Source: Winogradskyella flava (lineage in GTDB: Bacteria; Bacteroidota; Bacteroidia; Flavobacteriales; Flavobacteriaceae). From it: 64,000 nt of DNA. Where the stretch lies: positions 434,001 to 498,000 of the forward strand of contig NZ_JACLCP010000001.1 of NCBI RefSeq assembly GCF_014243395.1. The letters are read 5' to 3'. Within the stretch, counting starts at the first letter, position 1. Every line of letters starts with the position of its first letter. Position numbers and translations under genes: made by a program. Below the pieces are notes generated by a model. That model was not told the DNA's origin. It was given only the letters and a program-made list of their open reading frames with translations, and searched no databases. This document shows, in pieces, positions 25,628-35,004 of this stretch.

Positions 25628-26584
25628 TTATTGGTTTTTAATCAAATTTTCATTTATGAATACCTGTTCCATTTTATTTGCTAAAACTGACTTAGATGAA
25701 CATCCATGACCAGAACAAGGTGCAATATAAAGGTTTTTATTATTGCTCCTTATGGTTTTAAATAATTTAATAGCTCCTTCTTTAGGCGTAATGGTGTCGA
25801 TTTCTTGTGTTCTTAAAAAAACTGGTACATCAATTTTATCTGCAAAATTAAGCGCATCAAAATAGGATAGTGTTTCATGTAACTCTTCTAATTTTCGTTC
25901 TTTAATTTTGGTTTCATGAATCCAAATTTTCATTGGCCACTTTGTTTTATCGTAATTGAATATGTCTGTTAGAAATGGAAAGTTGGCAATACACATAGTA
26001 ACATTTGAGTTTAATGCAGATGCAGCAACAGCTAATGCTCCTCCCTGACTCCCACCTGTGACTACAATATTTCCATCTCTGTTTGGTATTGTCTTGGCAA
26101 AATCCACAGCTTTAACAGCGTCTAAAAATGCTCCCTTATAAATGTATTTATCTTTATTCTCTAGCCCATTGGTTAGGTAACCTTTAAACTTTATTTGTTT
26201 GGTACTTAGACCCTGTCCTCTTATATCAACCTTTATGCTAATTTGGTTTTTTTGATTTAAAAACCATTTGTCAGGAATACTATTTTTGCTTTTGTTACCG
26301 CGTCCAAACCCAGAAAATCTTATAAATACTGGATACTTACCAGAATTAAGTGGTTCAGCAACCCATGCATAAATTGTAGTGTTTTCGTAAGATTCAATCG
26401 ATCTCAAAGTTATTCTCTTTTCACCTATAATTGAGTCTTTTATAATAGATGAGTTTACTTCTTTACCAAGTTCCTTGATTGAAGATTGCCAAAATTCATC
26501 AAAATTATCCGGCTTTTGTTTAGGGATATAGCAAGATGAAATACTCACTAAAAATAAACTTAATATTAATAATTTTGTTTTCAT
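25628..26584 (-). CDS. Lipoprotein acetylxylan-esterase-like alpha/beta hydrolase
   Basis: This 318-residue protein has a lipoprotein signal (SISSC, Cys18) and an alpha/beta-hydrolase fold of the acetyl xylan esterase/cephalosporin-C deacetylase type. The nucleophile is Ser179 in GGSQGG, with likely Asp263 in QEIDTITP and His293 in SGHGCS completing the triad. The opening PDNFDEFWQSSIKELG matches the family start. Being a lipoprotein it would face the periplasm or cell surface, where it could remove acetyl groups from the polymer that the O-acetyltransferase adds, or act on dietary glycans. It lies within the polysaccharide genes and follows the ligase-like gene without a gap. Confidence 0.85.
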   Translation of the reverse strand: MKTKLLILSLFLVSISSCYIPKQKPDNFDEFWQSSIKELGKEVNSSIIKDSIIGEKRITLRSIESYENTTIYAWVAEPLNSGKYPVFIRFSGFGRGNKSKNSIPDKWFLNQKNQISIKVDIRGQGLSTKQIKFKGYLTNGLENKDKYIYKGAFLDAVKAVDFAKTIPNRDGNIVVTGGSQGGALAVAASALNSNVTMCIANFPFLTDIFNYDKTKWPMKIWIHETKIKERKLEELHETLSYFDALNFADKIDVPVFLRTQEIDTITPKEGAIKLFKTIRSNNKNLYIAPCSGHGCSSKSVLANKMEQVFINENLIKNQ

Positions 26585-27757
26585 CTAGATCCTTTTAAAA
26601 TTACGACTAATTATTATTGGAATAACAACACTATATAGTTGTACACCATATTGCCTATTAAAAATACACTCAAACAATGAGAATAAAAATACAATTGTAA
26701 AAGTTGATAATGCAAAAATATTTTGATTTTTAAGCCGAAATAAATAAAAAATTAGTGCCAGCATAATAACTGCTAAACCGAAAACTCCGTTTGTTAAATA
26801 AAATTCCACTAATTGACTGTGCGGATTGTAACCATATGCTCCAACTGTTTTGTTGCCATAATATTCACCAAAATAAACGTCCTTTTTATCTTTATAAAAA
26901 TCTCCTAGGCCAATACCAAAAGCATACCTTTCTGATTCTTCAACAGCTTCAAAAGCATTAGACCATAGTTTTAGTCTTGGAGAATCATTGTAGCTAAAAC
27001 TACTGGTAAATTTATTGAAAATGCTTTTATTGTTCATTATAAGTAACGATACTATAACACCAATAATAATTATAGAATATTTAAACTTTTTAGTTGGTAG
27101 CTTTGAATAGGAATATATACAAGCAACTAAAAAGTACATAATGTAAACTATACGTGATGTAGTAAAAGAAATGGCAACACTCAATATAATAACAACAAAA
27201 ATCATGAAATAGATTTTCTTAATGATATTAAACTCAAATAAAGCAAGTATTACTAATAATAAATAAACACCGAAATAAGGATGATGTATTATAGTAATAA
27301 AATAAGTGAAATCTGTTTGAAAGAGAATATCTTCATTATAGTATTTTAGAGCATTGTAAAAAGTCACTATCGACGCAATAATAGCGGCCACTAACAATAT
27401 CTTAAAAGCCTTTTTTAAAGTTGGGCGTTCTATTTTAATGCATAGCAAAATTAAAGGTGCGATTAATATTGGTAATCTTATATTAAGATAACCAAAACCT
27501 GCGCTATAAGAAGCAGAGTTTAAAACAGATATTACGGTCAATAGGAAAGGGCTTGCTATGGCTAAATATAGTTTAATATTAAACTCTTTGAAGCCAATTT
27601 GCTTTAAGATAAGACCAGTTAAAAAAGTTGCACATGAAATCCCTAAACAAATATTCGATATGGCAACAGAAAAAAATGTAAGCCCTAGATAGAGAAACAA
27701 AAAAATTAAAGTTGCTTCGCTATAATTTATTACTTCAAGTTTATTTTTTAAAATCAC
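26585..27757 (-). CDS. O-antigen ligase / polymerase family membrane protein
   Basis: This 390-residue protein has about ten to twelve membrane helices. A large external loop carries the family pattern SPRLKLWSNAFEAVEES, then FGIGLGDF and NPHSQLVEFYLTNGVFGL, which is the conserved Arg/Trp region, G-x-G and HSQ-E layout of Wzy_C/WaaL proteins. It acts at the periplasmic face of the inner membrane, joining lipid-linked sugars. The locus has a second gene of the same broad class (28940-30220), so one may polymerise and the other ligate. Which is which cannot be decided. It abuts the esterase stop and overlaps the next transferase by 1 base. Confidence 0.85.
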   Translation of the reverse strand: MILKNKLEVINYSEATLIFLFLYLGLTFFSVAISNICLGISCATFLTGLILKQIGFKEFNIKLYLAIASPFLLTVISVLNSASYSAGFGYLNIRLPILIAPLILLCIKIERPTLKKAFKILLVAAIIASIVTFYNALKYYNEDILFQTDFTYFITIIHHPYFGVYLLLVILALFEFNIIKKIYFMIFVVIILSVAISFTTSRIVYIMYFLVACIYSYSKLPTKKFKYSIIIIGVIVSLLIMNNKSIFNKFTSSFSYNDSPRLKLWSNAFEAVEESERYAFGIGLGDFYKDKKDVYFGEYYGNKTVGAYGYNPHSQLVEFYLTNGVFGLAVIMLALIFYLFRLKNQNIFALSTFTIVFLFSLFECIFNRQYGVQLYSVVIPIIISRNFKRI

Positions 27758-28962
27758 TAACTTGATGTCATTTTATTATATATTTCTAATATTTTCTCCA
27801 AATGTACTTTGGGAGATAAATTATCTTCGTAATATGAGCTTATATTTTTTTTGAGCAGATCTACTGGCTCTTTATTTATTTTGATTAATTCTATTCTGGC
27901 TTTATCTATTTTTTCGAAATCCAATAAGTAACCTGTAATATTGTGTTCTATTAAATCTCTGAAGCCACTGTGATTTGATCCTATTACAGGAGTGTTAAGT
28001 GCAAATGACTCTATAATGGTCATTGGACAATTTTCAAACCATTTTGAAGGTTGAATCACGTACTTTGCTTTTTTGATAATGCTATAAAGATCATCTCCGT
28101 ACTTAGGTCCCAAAAAATTTATGTTGGTTTTATTATTAATTCTATTTATAACTATTTTGTCCAAAGGTCCCTTACCAACGATAACTAAATTTAGGTTAAT
28201 AGTACTGAATAAATCTATAAGCTCTAAAACACCTTTTTCTCCTGAAATTCGTCCATAATATAGATAGTAATCGCTATCATAAATGTTCACCTTTTCATTT
28301 GAAACCAGTGTGAAATTAGGGATAACATTAATCTCTTTGCTAATCCTTTTATTAATTAAATTAGCCAAAAACTGGCTTGGGCTTATATAAAAATCTATGT
28401 GTTTTTCATAGTAGCCTAAAGAATGATAAAGCATACTCTCTGCAGAGCCTACTAAGCTTTTAAGCACTGATCCATCAAAACACCTGTCTTTTATACAATT
28501 AAAAAAAGAACCCTCAATACATTTAGTACAGACTTGATTTCTTTGAAAATTGAAGAGTCTATGATATGGGCACACCATCTGGCTATCATGAATAGTTTGC
28601 ACTATTGGTATATTCCTTTTTTTTATTTCTGGAAGTACACTTGGGGTTAATTGAAAATTATAATTGTGGATATGCACAATATCTGGCTGATAAATATCTA
28701 AAACCTTGGCTATTTTATTTCTATTTTTTTTTGAATAAACAGTACTTATTGTAGAGTTTAATTTACTAATAATTCCTTGATTACTATAATCCACAGAATC
28801 TGCTAGCAAAGAAGGAAAATCATCTACTATATTATCATCGTCATACATGCCCCAAAATCGAACATCAATACCTTTTTCTTTTAATGCCGCTGAAAGTTGA
28901 AACATGTAGGTTTCTGCGCCTCCTTCAGCTTTTAGGAATTTATTTATTTGTAATATTTTCAC
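27757..28962 (-). CDS. Glycosyltransferase family 4
   Basis: This 401-residue GT-B enzyme has the N-terminus MKILQINKFLKAEGGAETYM, typical of family 4, and the donor-site segments YYGRISGEKGVLELIDLF and IQPSKWFENCPMTIIESFAL (the E-x7-E region). A Cys-rich loop around 135-160 (CPYHRLF, CTKCIEG, CIKDRC) may bind a metal, an unusual addition found in some capsule transferases. The gene overlaps both neighbours (23 bases with the upstream polymerase gene, 1 base with the downstream one), showing tight translational coupling. Sugar specificity is unknown. Confidence 0.93.
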   Translation of the reverse strand: MKILQINKFLKAEGGAETYMFQLSAALKEKGIDVRFWGMYDDDNIVDDFPSLLADSVDYSNQGIISKLNSTISTVYSKKNRNKIAKVLDIYQPDIVHIHNYNFQLTPSVLPEIKKRNIPIVQTIHDSQMVCPYHRLFNFQRNQVCTKCIEGSFFNCIKDRCFDGSVLKSLVGSAESMLYHSLGYYEKHIDFYISPSQFLANLINKRISKEINVIPNFTLVSNEKVNIYDSDYYLYYGRISGEKGVLELIDLFSTINLNLVIVGKGPLDKIVINRINNKTNINFLGPKYGDDLYSIIKKAKYVIQPSKWFENCPMTIIESFALNTPVIGSNHSGFRDLIEHNITGYLLDFEKIDKARIELIKINKEPVDLLKKNISSYYEDNLSPKVHLEKILEIYNKMTSS

Positions 28963-30220
28963 GATTTTTTACAGTATTCATTACTAAGGCGAAATAAATA
29001 AATATGGCAACAGCTCTTTGCTGTGAAAAAATGGCATCTGACGTACTATCTATAAGCAACATTAATAAGCCTAATAAAACACTTAGGTATAAAAAATAAT
29101 TTTTATTGTTATGTACATGAGTTTTCACAACATTAAGAAATAAAACAAGATAATTATACATCACAAATAACATACTCATTAAACCAATATATCCAAACTG
29201 TCCTAAAATCATCGGCCAATATTGATCTGCTATAAATTTCCAATACGTTCTTTTAATACCATATACGTTACTAATACCATATAAATCGTAAACCCAAGAA
29301 TAATAGGCCCCGGAATAATATGATGAATAAGTTCCAAACCCTGTACCTAAAGGGAAGTAGTCAGCACCAATAATAAAGCTATAGTATAAAACTACTGCTC
29401 TAGACCATGCATCTTCTAGGTTTTCAAATGAAAAATACATTAATATTTTTTCTTTGAAAATAAAAACCATCAAAGTAATCAATATACCTAAGCTCCAGAA
29501 AAAAACTGGTTTAGGTGTCCTTATTAGTTTTTTTCCATAAAATAAAAATATCATCGATATAAAAACAAATCCAAAATATTTAACTCTCAGCGATAATGCT
29601 CCTATAAATATTATAAGAAATAGTAGACCAATCTTTTTTTTATAATGTTTTGATAATAGCACTAAAAAAATAAAAGAAAATGCAAAAGCATATCTAGAGG
29701 TATGGCGAAAAAATAACTCAATAGAATTTAATCCATATCTATTCTCTCTAGGGTAGATTTTAAAAATTAGATCTAATATTACATATAAAATTAGAATATA
29801 AAATACAATCTCAGAGTATTTAGATACTTTTTTTAAGGTCTTTTCAGAATCAAATTTTTGACTTAGCAATCTTACTGCAAAATATGCAATAAATGCTTTA
29901 GAAAAAGTAATAGAATCCGCAAATATGGCGATGCTGTCAGTACAATAACCCTTATGACAGGAAAAATAGTTAGATGTAAATCCAAGCAATACTACAGAAA
30001 TTAACAAAAACCCTATTATCATTTCATTTTTAAAAAGAGTAATTCTTTTTTTTACTAGCAACATAAAAATAATTACTATCAATGCTAATATTCCAATGAA
30101 TTCGTCTAATACACCTATTGATTCTACGAACACATCGTACAAAAACACAAGACAAAGCATAGACAAAAGGATTGCTTGTTCTATTAGATTTGATATTTTA
30201 ATAGTAATTTTTTCCGTCAT
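28940..30220 (-). CDS. O-antigen polymerase-like (Wzy-type) membrane protein
   Basis: This 426-residue protein has about eleven to twelve membrane helices and low sequence identity to known families, as is usual for Wzy. The segment AWSRAVVLYYSFIIGADYFP, followed by LGTGFGTYSSYY, resembles the catalytic periplasmic loop of polymerases. The large tyrosine-rich loop (YYSGAYYSWVYDLYGIS) lies on the outside. It sits between a flippase and a glycosyltransferase, the classical Wzx/Wzy context. Assignment as polymerase rather than ligase is inferred from position beside the flippase. Confidence 0.8.
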   Translation of the reverse strand: MTEKITIKISNLIEQAILLSMLCLVFLYDVFVESIGVLDEFIGILALIVIIFMLLVKKRITLFKNEMIIGFLLISVVLLGFTSNYFSCHKGYCTDSIAIFADSITFSKAFIAYFAVRLLSQKFDSEKTLKKVSKYSEIVFYILILYVILDLIFKIYPRENRYGLNSIELFFRHTSRYAFAFSFIFLVLLSKHYKKKIGLLFLIIFIGALSLRVKYFGFVFISMIFLFYGKKLIRTPKPVFFWSLGILITLMVFIFKEKILMYFSFENLEDAWSRAVVLYYSFIIGADYFPLGTGFGTYSSYYSGAYYSWVYDLYGISNVYGIKRTYWKFIADQYWPMILGQFGYIGLMSMLFVMYNYLVLFLNVVKTHVHNNKNYFLYLSVLLGLLMLLIDSTSDAIFSQQRAVAIFIYFALVMNTVKNRENITNK

Positions 30221-30243
30221 TAACTGCAGAAATCTGTTTTACT

Positions 30244-31494
30244 TTAATCTATACTAAATAATATCTTCTTATTTACAGCGAAAATAGTTCTTATAAATAC
30301 TAGTACAAACTCAGAAATCACTCTTAGATAAATTAAATTCCAAAATGTTATTTCATCAGCTAGATATAATAATAGGACAATTACAATATAAAACAAAGAT
30401 GAAATTAATAGAGAGAGATTATATTCTTTAAAATAACCAAAAGCAACTAAGGCGCAACTCCCCAAAACAAATGTAACAGACGTCAAAGGCGTTAAAATAC
30501 TTAAAAATTGTAGTGCCGGTCCGTAATCTAAAATTTCTTGACCTCCAAATAACAGTAAAAGTGGTGTTGTAAACATATTTATCCCTATCATTAATACAAT
30601 ACCTACTACTAAACCAAGTAAGACAAGTCGTTTGAGCAATTTTTTATCTAAAGTTCGCGAAATAGTAGGAAATACAGCACTTTGTATCATTTCAAAAGGT
30701 ATTACTGCCAACATTATGATTTTTGAAGCAATGTCAAATCCTGTAACATCATCCATAGTTGAGTATACACCTATAAGAAATATTGTGCCAAAATTAAATA
30801 CTAACAACATAAACCTTCCTAAGAAAAACATTGATGCGGCTTTAAAGTAGTTTAAGATTGTTTTTTTTTTGACCATTCTAAAATTTATTCCGTAATGCTT
30901 CTTTAAAGAATAAACGCCTAAAACACCCATTATGATACTTGAGGCAATTATCAATGATACATAAATATATAAGTCGGTTGAAGATTTCACCAAGCAAATT
31001 GTTGTGATAACTATAAAAAGCCTAGAAAAAAAAACAATAATAGTCGCCGTTTTTAATCTTTCCATGCCTTGATAAAACCAAATAGGAAACAATACTTCAC
31101 CAATTCCAATGAATAACATTAGAAATAGTAATCCAAAATTTTGATTTATCGGTTTGAATATAGAGGTAGCAAATAAAATTAGGAATGATATAAGGAAAAG
31201 CGCGGTTTTAATTGTGTAGATAGATGACACTACTTCATCTATAGTCTTTTTATTATTCCTGTTATCAACTATATATTTGGCAGCATATACATTAAATCCG
31301 AAGTTAATAAACATTAAAAAAAACTGTAAAATAGAGTCGGCCCAAGTAAACACACCATATATTTCTGTGCCTAAAACACGAATTAAATAAGCAACTAAAA
31401 CAAATTTAAATCCAATATTAAATACTTTAAGTAAACTTAAGTAGGAAAAGTTTTTTAAAATTATTCGATAGTCTTTATTTTTTAAAATACTCAC
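30244..31494 (-). CDS. Oligosaccharide flippase (Wzx-type, MATE/MOP superfamily)
   Basis: This 416-residue protein has about twelve membrane helices and only short loops. It begins MSILKNKDYRIILKNFSYLS and contains VLGTEIYGVFTWADSILQFF, the region typical of polysaccharide-biosynthesis flippases. It would move undecaprenyl-linked repeat units from the cytoplasmic to the periplasmic face. The Wzy-like gene follows 23 bases later. AT content is visibly higher in this part of the window than in the housekeeping genes, consistent with horizontal exchange of O-antigen/capsule genes. Confidence 0.9.
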   Translation of the reverse strand: MSILKNKDYRIILKNFSYLSLLKVFNIGFKFVLVAYLIRVLGTEIYGVFTWADSILQFFLMFINFGFNVYAAKYIVDNRNNKKTIDEVVSSIYTIKTALFLISFLILFATSIFKPINQNFGLLFLMLFIGIGEVLFPIWFYQGMERLKTATIIVFFSRLFIVITTICLVKSSTDLYIYVSLIIASSIIMGVLGVYSLKKHYGINFRMVKKKTILNYFKAASMFFLGRFMLLVFNFGTIFLIGVYSTMDDVTGFDIASKIIMLAVIPFEMIQSAVFPTISRTLDKKLLKRLVLLGLVVGIVLMIGINMFTTPLLLLFGGQEILDYGPALQFLSILTPLTSVTFVLGSCALVAFGYFKEYNLSLLISSLFYIVIVLLLYLADEITFWNLIYLRVISEFVLVFIRTIFAVNKKILFSID

Positions 31495-31557
31495 AAGGTC
31501 TGGTTCTCTTTGTTTTAATTAATAAATATGGTTTGTATTTGGTAAGAACAAAAAAGA

Positions 31558-32721
31558 CTATTCATTTAGGATTTTTTCCGCAATAGTTTTCGAAAAATCT
31601 TTATCAAATTCATGAAACAATGTCTTCACCTTTTCTCTATGCTCCGTAAAATCGTCTATGTCATTCAGTATGGTTTTGATTAAAAAGTTTTCTAGTTTAT
31701 CAAGACAAGTTATTATTTCCCCTGGCATATATTTTTTGGGCTCAGAAAAAATAAAGCCTCTTGAGTTTTTAAATTCATCATAGTCTGAAAACACAAAACC
31801 TATAGGCTTGTTTAAAAGTAGAAAATCTATATAAATAGAAGAAAAATCGGTCAACAAAACATCAATAGAATTAAATATCGAATGCATTGTAACTCCCTTT
31901 CTATCAAAATCTGAATTATCTACAATCTTTATATTAGAATAATTATTAAAATCACTTACTTTCATAACATCCATTGGATGGATTTTTATAAAGCAAAACG
32001 ATTCTGTCTTTATCAAAATTTCGTTAACTTTAATTAAGCTATCAGAACATAAAAAATCTAAACTAGGATTAATATTTCCATCAATTCCTTTCATACCAGG
32101 AATTGTAGATTTCCTGTATGTCGGCATCCATAGAATAGTTTGCTTATAGATTATTTTGTTGTCAAATAATTTATTTATAGAAATGTCACTATCTACCAAA
32201 AAATCATTTCTAGTTTGACCTCCGATTAGCACTTTATTTTTATCTACACCAAATGCACCTGAAATGATATCTTGATAAAAAGCTGATGTGACTACATAGT
32301 AATCAGATACTGGAACTTTGGTGCCATTTAGAAGACCAATATTTTTAATAGGCATGCCATGCCATAAGTTAGTTTTTTTTTGCCCTGGTATCAATCCTAT
32401 AAAATCAAATATTCCATGTGTATAAAATATTATGTTAGAAGTCAGATAATGAAACAATCCTAAGGGTGATTTTTTCTTAACTATTTTGTAACTAAGGTTC
32501 TGGGTATAATTTGAAACAAGTTTCTCATATTTATTTATCTCAGAGTAATCATCTACCAGCCATATGTTTAAATAATTTGTAAAATTGTTGCTTATATATA
32601 TGAAAACCGCAAAACTATTATCAGAAAAATCAGGGAAGCTATGATATACTATCTTTTTTTCCTCTTTATTAAACGTTTTTAAAAAGGTTGCTAAAAATGT
32701 AATAATTACTTTTTTTATCAT
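31558..32721 (-). CDS. CDP-glycerol glycerophosphotransferase family protein (TagB/TagF-like)
   Basis: This 387-residue protein has a short hydrophobic or amphipathic N-terminus and the GT-B-like core of the teichoic-acid transferase family. Diagnostic segments are TNLWHGMPIKNIGLL (about 115-129) and the C-terminal VLLTDFSSIYIDFLLLNKPI. Family members transfer glycerol-phosphate, or ribitol-phosphate, from CDP-alcohols to a sugar or lipid-linked acceptor. A CDP-glycerol-forming enzyme is encoded 9 bases upstream, which supports glycerol-phosphate transfer. Such enzymes are best known from Gram-positive walls but occur in some Gram-negative O-antigens and capsules. Whether it adds one unit or polymerises is undecided. 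Confidence 0.88.
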   Translation of the reverse strand: MIKKVIITFLATFLKTFNKEEKKIVYHSFPDFSDNSFAVFIYISNNFTNYLNIWLVDDYSEINKYEKLVSNYTQNLSYKIVKKKSPLGLFHYLTSNIIFYTHGIFDFIGLIPGQKKTNLWHGMPIKNIGLLNGTKVPVSDYYVVTSAFYQDIISGAFGVDKNKVLIGGQTRNDFLVDSDISINKLFDNKIIYKQTILWMPTYRKSTIPGMKGIDGNINPSLDFLCSDSLIKVNEILIKTESFCFIKIHPMDVMKVSDFNNYSNIKIVDNSDFDRKGVTMHSIFNSIDVLLTDFSSIYIDFLLLNKPIGFVFSDYDEFKNSRGFIFSEPKKYMPGEIITCLDKLENFLIKTILNDIDDFTEHREKVKTLFHEFDKDFSKTIAEKILNE

Positions 32722-32730
32722 TTATATAAA

Positions 32731-33168
32731 TTACTCTCTTAACTTTTTTAATGCATTATTAATAAGAGTAGAAGATGTGCCTTTGGTGTATGGAAAATAA
32801 ATGATTTTAACTCCAACTTCTTTAAATTTATTATCTAGCTCTTGCCATTTTTCCGTTTCAAACCAGTCATCTCCAACAAACATAACATCGAACTTCAGAC
32901 GTTCCCACATTTTGAACTTATCCATATCATTTTGGGGGATAACAGCATCTACAAACTTAATATTTCTAACTATTTCCATTCGTTCTTGATGGCCAATAAT
33001 GGCTTTCTTATTTTTATAGGCCACTAATTCATCAGAAGTGACCCCTACAATTAGTTTATCACATAATCCTTTTGCATTTTTAAGCAAGTTTAAATGTCCA
33101 ATATGGAATAAATCAAAGACACCTGAAGTATAACCTATTATCGTTTTTTCATCACCTCTTTTGTACAT
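32731..33168 (-). CDS. tagD: Glycerol-3-phosphate cytidylyltransferase
   Basis: This 145-residue enzyme of the nucleotidyltransferase superfamily makes CDP-glycerol from CTP and glycerol-3-phosphate. Motifs are SGVFDLFHIGHLNLLKNA with the HIGH sequence at 22-25, FVGDDWFETEKW and the C-terminal GTSSTLI (130-136), the counterpart of the ISTT region. The length is close to TagD (about 130-140), though the N-terminus has about ten extra residues (MYKRGDEKTI). It precedes the glycerophosphotransferase and lies in a minus-strand run after asnB. Ethanolamine-phosphate or other CDP-forming activities in the same superfamily remain possible, but the pairing makes glycerol the best guess. Confidence 0.88.
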   Translation of the reverse strand: MYKRGDEKTIIGYTSGVFDLFHIGHLNLLKNAKGLCDKLIVGVTSDELVAYKNKKAIIGHQERMEIVRNIKFVDAVIPQNDMDKFKMWERLKFDVMFVGDDWFETEKWQELDNKFKEVGVKIIYFPYTKGTSSTLINNALKKLRE

Positions 33169-33189
33169 AAATTATTTTTATTGTTAATA

Positions 33190-35004
33190 TTACCATCGCC
33201 AATCTTTTTGAAAATAATTTCTTCTAAATAACTCTATATTAATAAACATCCAAAGAATTTGTCCAGCCCTAGATTCTGTTTTGCTTTTTTCAATTAAATC
33301 ATTGACCATGCCTTCTTTTAACCAACTTGCTTTCGGTAACAACTCAAATGCTAAAGATTCTAAGTTTTTAAACCATTCGGTTAAAGGAACAGGAAATCCG
33401 ACTTTTTTTCTTTCAATAATTTCCCTAGGCAAATATTTATAAGACAGACCTCTAAGTAAATATTTGGGAATATCTAAGATTTCGCTATACTTATTTGAGT
33501 TGCCTTTTCTAGCTTCTTCTTTAGCAGTTGCGCTTGTCCATTTTAGCTTAAGATCATAGGGTATATTTCGGTATGAGAACTCTATAAGTTTATGATCCAA
33601 AAAGGGAACTCTTGCTTCGACAGAAGCCTGCATAGTGGTCATATCTACTCTTTGCAATAATCCTTTTACATGATATTTATGAAAAAACTTAAATACATTT
33701 TCTTCATTAGACGCTTTATTAAATTCTGCTCTCAATTCATTATCATACTTTTGCCTATAATTTGTTGGCGTGCTAATAAATTGATCTCTCATAGATCTAG
33801 GTACATAATCATATTTAGAGATAAAAAAATCATAAAAATCAATTTTCGGCGCTTCATTTTCATAATCAAAAGGAGCTCTATATATTCGGCCGTAGCCCCC
33901 CATCAATTCATCTGCTCCCTCACCAGATAAAACAACGGTAATCTTTTCTTTCAATTTACTAGACATTACAGCTAGTGGTATCTCATTCGGAACACCTAAT
34001 GGAGCATCTTTAAATTTAATTAGCTTTTCCCAATTAGATATATAGTCTTCTTTTTGCATTAAAATTTCATGATGCTCTGTATTATATTTTTGAGCAATTA
34101 TATTGGAATACTCAAATTCATTAAATTCCTGAAAACCAATAGTATATGTGTTAATCTTTTCTTTTTTATTTAATGCAGTTATTGCAGTTATTAGGCTAGA
34201 ATCAACCCCTCCGCTTAAATAGGTTCCTAATGGTACATCTGAAATGAGTCTATATTTTATCGCCTTGTTCAATTCTATATCAAACTCCTTTAAAATAGCG
34301 TCTTCATTGTATTGATTAGACATATTGAATGCTTTTGGAATATCCCAATAGGTGTTTTTGGTTATATTAAAGTCCTTGTCAATACATAAATAGGTGCCTG
34401 GATCTAATTGATAAATCTCTTTAAAAAAAGTAAATGGTGTTCTAACATACCTGTTTGCCAAGTACTCATCGACCGCTTCTTCATTAAACACAGCTTCAAC
34501 CAAACCACTAGATAAAATAGCTTTTATTTCAGAAGAAAAGATGAGATTTTCTTCATCATTATAATAGAATATTGGCTTAATCCCCAGCCTATCTCTTATA
34601 ATGTATAATTTTTTAGTTTCAGAGTTATATAAAGCTATCGCAAACATACCATTGGCTTGTTTAATAAACCAATCTATCCCTTTTTCCTTGACAGCCGCAA
34701 GAATAACTTCGGTATCAGAATTGGTAGAAAAATTATAATTGAGGTGTTCTTTAATTTCCTCAAAATTATATATCTCACCATTAAAAACAATATGCCAAAT
34801 ATTATCATTACTGTGCATTGGCTGGTTAGATAGTTCTCTTGTATCAAGAATGCTAAGTCTTCTATGACCTAGAACTATATTTTGATCTTTATAAATGCCT
34901 GTAGCATCTGGGCCTCTGTGCCTCAAAGATGAATTCATTTTCTGAATTCTCTCAGTTATATTAGTGATTTCGCCTTTAGACCATATTACATTTATTCCAC
35001 ACAT
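33190..35004 (-). CDS. asnB: Glutamine-dependent asparagine synthetase-type amidotransferase
   Basis: This 604-residue protein has a class II glutamine amidotransferase domain with the catalytic Cys2 (MCGINVIW) and a PP-loop ATPase synthetase domain with SGGVDSS (264-270). In capsule loci such proteins (WbpS/AlbG-like) transfer ammonia to a carboxyl group of uronic acid sugars, making uronamides, rather than making asparagine. The location within the polysaccharide genes points that way, but a normal asparagine synthetase cannot be excluded. The start is an ATG immediately before the catalytic cysteine, as required for activity. It seems to open the minus-strand run toward the flippase. Confidence 0.9.
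   Translation of the reverse strand: MCGINVIWSKGEITNITERIQKMNSSLRHRGPDATGIYKDQNIVLGHRRLSILDTRELSNQPMHSNDNIWHIVFNGEIYNFEEIKEHLNYNFSTNSDTEVILAAVKEKGIDWFIKQANGMFAIALYNSETKKLYIIRDRLGIKPIFYYNDEENLIFSSEIKAILSSGLVEAVFNEEAVDEYLANRYVRTPFTFFKEIYQLDPGTYLCIDKDFNITKNTYWDIPKAFNMSNQYNEDAILKEFDIELNKAIKYRLISDVPLGTYLSGGVDSSLITAITALNKKEKINTYTIGFQEFNEFEYSNIIAQKYNTEHHEILMQKEDYISNWEKLIKFKDAPLGVPNEIPLAVMSSKLKEKITVVLSGEGADELMGGYGRIYRAPFDYENEAPKIDFYDFFISKYDYVPRSMRDQFISTPTNYRQKYDNELRAEFNKASNEENVFKFFHKYHVKGLLQRVDMTTMQASVEARVPFLDHKLIEFSYRNIPYDLKLKWTSATAKEEARKGNSNKYSEILDIPKYLLRGLSYKYLPREIIERKKVGFPVPLTEWFKNLESLAFELLPKASWLKEGMVNDLIEKSKTESRAGQILWMFINIELFRRNYFQKDWRW

Noticed and set aside
33190..35004. Simple housekeeping asparagine synthetase
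   Set aside because: Kept as an alternative only. The position inside the polysaccharide locus makes an uronamide-forming amidotransferase more likely.
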